Assembly: GCA_023078685.1 (NCBI GenBank)
Contig: JALGAS010000003.1
Location: 1,426,001-1,490,000 of the forward strand
Source: Neopestalotiopsis rosae
Taxonomy: Eukaryota > Ascomycota > Sordariomycetes > Amphisphaeriales > Sporocadaceae
Direction: 5' to 3'
DNA: 64,000 nucleotides
Position numbers and translations under genes: made by a program. Below, one piece after another: positions 60,289 to 64,000 of this stretch. A model generated the notes under the pieces. The model was not told where the DNA came from. It worked only from the letters and a program-made list of their open reading frames with translations, and did not search any database. Every line of letters starts with the position of its first letter. Within the stretch, counting starts at the first letter, position 1.

Positions 60289-62333
60289 GATCGATGGAAA
60301 TACAGTTGAGATCGGATCAACGAGACGAGGTGAGTCGTGATGCAGGCACAAGGCGTCGTTCTGATAGTCCCGGTTGGGGGTTGCGACAACGAGGCTGGGA
60401 ACGGATAATGCCCTTCGGCAGCTTGCGAAGGATAGACTTTTGACGCAAAAGCTTTTTCAATTCGTCGCAAACGATGGGTATGTATGTAAATTATTGCCCC
60501 GTCTGTGATTTGTGACTCTAGAGAAGCCCACAAGGTGATGACTTGAGCAAGACAGTTGAAGGGATGGGCAGGCGCAGAACTTGAGGCTTCGGCTTTCTGC
60601 AAAGTCTGGGCGCAGATCTAAAGGAGTTCAGACGAGAATGCGCGCGCGCTGGGTTTGTCGCGCCGCCCATATCTAAATGCAGGTCAGTAGCGCAAGCTCT
60701 TTTGCATCGCAGGCAGCTAAGGGAGCAGCACCAGCCACGAATGTATCCACCCACTCTTGGCTGTCCTGGTAAGGCGTGAGCTCTTCTCGCTCTGTACCTA
60801 CCCGGAAGCGTTCTGTGGCGCTCGTTCCCCACCAGCCTTACAACTGTGGACCTCGACTTTCATTCAAATTTTCTGCGGCTTTACTCCATACGCAAGAAAC
60901 CACACACACACAAGTCTTTTCAATCTTTCTACACTCTTCAAAACACAGTCTGGGTTGGAATAGACACCTTTGAGCGTCTCGATTCCTCATGTGCTCAGAT
61001 GTTGAGTTTGTGAGATGAACCCCAGCTGGTTCCCTCGCATCGTACAGGAATCTTGCTAGATGATATTCCATCACTCATCAGTATGTTTCTGTGGAAGCGG
61101 TAGGTATTTGGGTACAAGCAATTCTCATCCAATTCGGGAGAGACAACATCAGTAGTCAGGGAGGAATCTTGCTCTGAAATACCACTGGCAACAGTCTGCT
61201 GCGAAACAACATGCTTCCCCTGGATCTGACACCTCCATTGCACCTCGAGTGAGGATGCTACCAAGTCTGGAAATGTGCAATCTCACAGTTGGCTGGTGAT
61301 GAACAATATGGATACAAAAAGTATTCATATTCAATAAAATAGGAAGAGAATGACGGCAGAATGTCGTATGATCTCAACATGACACACTTCTGAAGCCATT
61401 CAATACTGTTTGAGATTGCAACACTTATTGTCCCTCTGAGGATCTTCCATAGTCTCTTTGTATTAGTAGTTGTTACTTGATGTGCATATGCGTCCTGATG
61501 AAGGTTTGTACGAAACAATCCGCAGGGCTGACCACTTCTGGAGCGAATACCAACCTGTACCACTCAGAGTCTGCACGGGCGAAGAGGCAGACAGAACTGA
61601 CAGCCCTTTCGTGAGCAAAACAGCCAATCCAATACTCGGACAGATATGGATCTCAGCTAAAGCCTGTGACGGTAATGGCCTGATATAATGCTTCTGTAAC
61701 AGCCAAGCTATGGACTACATGTTGTACCATAGTTTCCGTATCCTCGGGAGGCCGCAAATATCATGGACAGAGGATGCTCGAAGAGTAACAGATATGTTGA
61801 GCATACCTGATCACTGCATACTAAAAACCATGACAACACTTGACTAAGGATGTGCTCGATGGTGCTTGGAGTGTCAATGAATAGTAGCCACTAGTCATGC
61901 GCCAATCGAGACACAATACCATGGTCGTTACCATGGAATTCATTACAGTCCGCACATAGTAGTACTGTATGTTGGGCAGCTGAAGTTGGGTAGCGTTAGG
62001 GGGAACAAGGGGGTCAAACTCCCCTGTGTTGCAGCACACTTAAGCTAGTACTGGACCTGCCCCACCAGTGACGTTGAACGGTGACCTCTCACTCGAACAT
62101 TCAGGTCAGGTCGTAACATTCGAATCCCCGAAAAAACCTACACTGACATTACGCTGGCGCTTACGGACGACTGCTTGCTTACCTGTCTAGGTCGCACATG
62201 CTTCGTCGGAAAAGGTGCCTGGTCGCTCACATGGGAAGCTGCGCCGAGACAGCTTGAGCACACGTTGGGAAACCACCAAACCTGCGACCCCCGTGATGCT
62301 GCCGCCGCCGCCGACAACCTGGCATAGGAATAG
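60289..62333. other. divergent intergenic region, PRP39 / synaptojanin-like gene
   Basis: This 2 kb holds both promoters. GC-rich near each gene, AT-richer from 61270 to 62000. Only short frames without domains. No tRNA or repeat was recognised, although ATTCGAATCCCCG at about 62118-62130 faintly resembles a tRNA B-box. Confidence 0.4.
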
Positions 62334-64000
62334 ATGAGCATGGATCAATACCCTCGCGCGGCCGAACGCGACCAGCCGGCAACCGAAAAGTCAAGTCGGC
62401 TTCTGATCCGCGAATATCCTCACCGCGCCATTGCAATTGTTTCCTCATCGCATGCCCTGATCTTCCGCTACAGTCCGACCTCCAACGATGCCGCCAACGA
62501 TGGCACCGCGAGGTCGAGAAACGGCCCCGAGGGCTTGGTGTCCAAGTGCATGGTCGAGTTCTCCCACAGGTCAGATGAACTTCTGAGAGACTTCCGACCC
62601 TTGACTCCTCAGCCAATATTTGGAACCTTGGGCCTCATCTCGATCAATCAGGATGTATTCATATCTGTCATCACCCAAGCTTCTCGAGTCGCCTCGGTTC
62701 GGCCGGGAGAGACTGTGGAAAGGATCGCCAACGTCGACTTCTACTGCCTCAACAGTGCCGAGTACGACCATGTTTTCACTCCGAACCCTTGGGACAATGA
62801 ATATTCCGACTCTTCGGCATACGGTCAACAGCTCAATCGCAGGGAAGGAGAGATGGAATACCCATATCACGAACTGCAGAAACTCCTCAGCAATGGCAGT
62901 TTCTATTTCAGCACAGATTTCGATCTTACAAATCGTCTCCAGGATAGGTTGGTTTGCCATTTCCCATTTGATAATCATACATTGGTGTCTTTCAAGTGGC
63001 TGCAAGTATTCAAACAAAAACTGACACTCGCGCAGACCAGTTGACTCGGATACATTCGATATCGATAATTTTGACGACTCATTTTTATGGAACTCTTTCA
63101 TGATCAGTCCCTTGGTCCAGTTCCGGTCACGTTTGCTCGTACACGAGAGAGAAGCTTTGGACGCATCGCGGATTTTGACATCGGCGATCCGAGGATTTTG
63201 CTCAACACTGAATATCCCCCAAGCTGCTGCGCCAATGAGTGCGACAAGATCAGGCCTTCCTTCGTTTCTCACGGTCATTTCACGACTGTCTTGTAAAAGG
63301 GCCGGTACTCGCTTCAATAGTCGTGGCATTGATGACGATGGCAACGTGGCCAACTTTGTCGAAACCGAGACCATCTACTGGAGCCCTTCCGGAGTGCTGT
63401 TTTCGTATGCTCAGGTCCGTGGCTCCGTGCCAGTATTCTGGGAACAAGCTGCCGGTCTTATTCCTGGCCAGCAAAAAATCGCCGTGACCCGGTCCGCCGA
63501 GGGTACCCAGCCTGCTTTTGACAAGCACTTTGAGGAACTAGAGCAGTCGTATGGCGCCGTGCACATTGTCAACCTCTTGAGCGCCTCCAAACCAGGAGAA
63601 GTGGAATTGACACAGCAATACCACTATGGAGTCCAGCACTGCAATCTGTCCTATCAAGGAGAGAAACGATCACAGGACCATGCCCTTCTGCGGGTGACAG
63701 ATTACGATTTCCACGCGGAGACCAAAAGCATTGGCTACGAGGCGGCAAAGGATATCAGGAGATATATCGAACATTCGGCTGATGGATTTGCATATTACCT
63801 GGCCGAAGAGATGGACGACTCGGCCGAGCAAACGCTGGACCGCAGAACTGCCAATCGCATGGTTGTTGTCTTGCAGCAAGAAGGCGTGTTCCGAACAAAC
63901 TGTTTGGATTGTCTTGACAGGACAAATCTGATCCAAACAATTATATCACAGCTGGCGGTAGAGTCATTCTTGAGCCACCGTGCAGACTATGCAGCATCAG
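62334..64000 (+). CDS. synaptojanin-like phosphoinositide phosphatase, Sac1 domain (5' part, cut by window end)
   Basis: Phosphatase acting on PI phosphates; the full protein is probably an Inp51/52/53-type enzyme with a Sac1 domain and then a 5-phosphatase domain beyond this window, roles in PI(4,5)P2 turnover and endocytosis. Exon 1 is 62334-62947, exon 2 starts at 63036 and is open to the window end: 526 codons seen. The N-terminus carries REYPHRAIAIVSSSHALIFRY, which fits fungal synaptojanins better than the ER Sac1. Sac motifs include FYFSTDFDLTNRLQDR across the splice, FLWNSFMI, SRLSCKRAGTRFNSRGID, and catalytic RTNCLDCLDRTN with CX5R Cys 494 and Arg 500 intact. The intron (88 bp) has the donor GTTGGT, weaker than usual. 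An alternative start is the Met two codons on. The gene could still be a stand-alone Sac protein, as the 3' part is unseen. Confidence 0.9.

Noticed and set aside
62100..62160. Possible tRNA (ATTCGAATCCCCG resembles a B-box)
   Set aside because: No A-box at the right distance on the same strand and no acceptor or anticodon stem could be drawn.

Overview
The window is nuclear DNA of a filamentous ascomycete, most likely a sordariomycete and possibly Hypocreales. Three things support this: short spliceosomal introns with GTAAGT/GTGAGT donors and CTAAC-type branch points, the set of conserved genes, and pyrimidine-rich leaders. The genus cannot be fixed from the sequence alone. I see no rRNA, no convincing tRNA, no CRISPR array, no intact transposon and no secondary-metabolite backbone gene.

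There are fourteen supported protein genes. In order: (1) a HAD phosphatase of the GPP/DOG type (4098-5009, -) with a problematic splice junction; (2) the nucleolar ribosome-assembly GTPase NUG1 (6010-7720, +); (3) the HOG-pathway MAPKKK SSK2/OS-4 (8721-12863, -), whose reading frame continues 100 codons past its stop; (4) the replication-initiation factor SLD3 (14598-17601, +); (5) a secreted GH6 cellulase without a CBM1 (18128-19615, -); (6) a collagen-like, Cys/Ser/Gln-rich orphan (20957-21709, -); (7) a CSC1/OSCA-type channel (22390-25480, -); (8) a secreted copper-radical oxidase carrying five WSC domains (29459-33654, -); (9) the NFX1-type zinc-finger protein FAP1 (37578-40925, +); (10) a Bem46-like alpha/beta hydrolase (41669-43157, -); (11) a LYAR-type zinc-finger protein (49168-51047, +); (12) an orphan with a degenerate microbial-PARG-like domain (52299-53475, -); (13) mitochondrial cytochrome c peroxidase (55067-56201, -); (14) the U1 snRNP splicing factor PRP39 (57907-60288, -). 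A fifteenth gene, a synaptojanin-like phosphoinositide phosphatase, starts at 62334 (+) and runs off the right edge.

Most genes are single-copy housekeeping functions: ribosome assembly, replication, splicing, osmosensing, redox and lipid signalling. They do not form a pathway or cluster. SSK2 and the CSC1 channel both relate to osmotic stress but are not adjacent. The GH6 enzyme and the WSC oxidase are secreted enzymes probably used on plant or fungal polysaccharide and aldehyde substrates.

Gene density is low. Gene-free stretches of about 4, 4, 4 and 6 kb lie at 1-4097, 25481-29458, 33655-37577 and 43158-49167. They carry only microsatellites and pyrimidine tracts. The points most worth checking are the SSK2 post-stop extension, the HAD splice or deletion junction, the PARG-like pseudoenzyme with its repeat-derived N-terminus, the collagen-like orphan, and the exon pattern of the WSC array.
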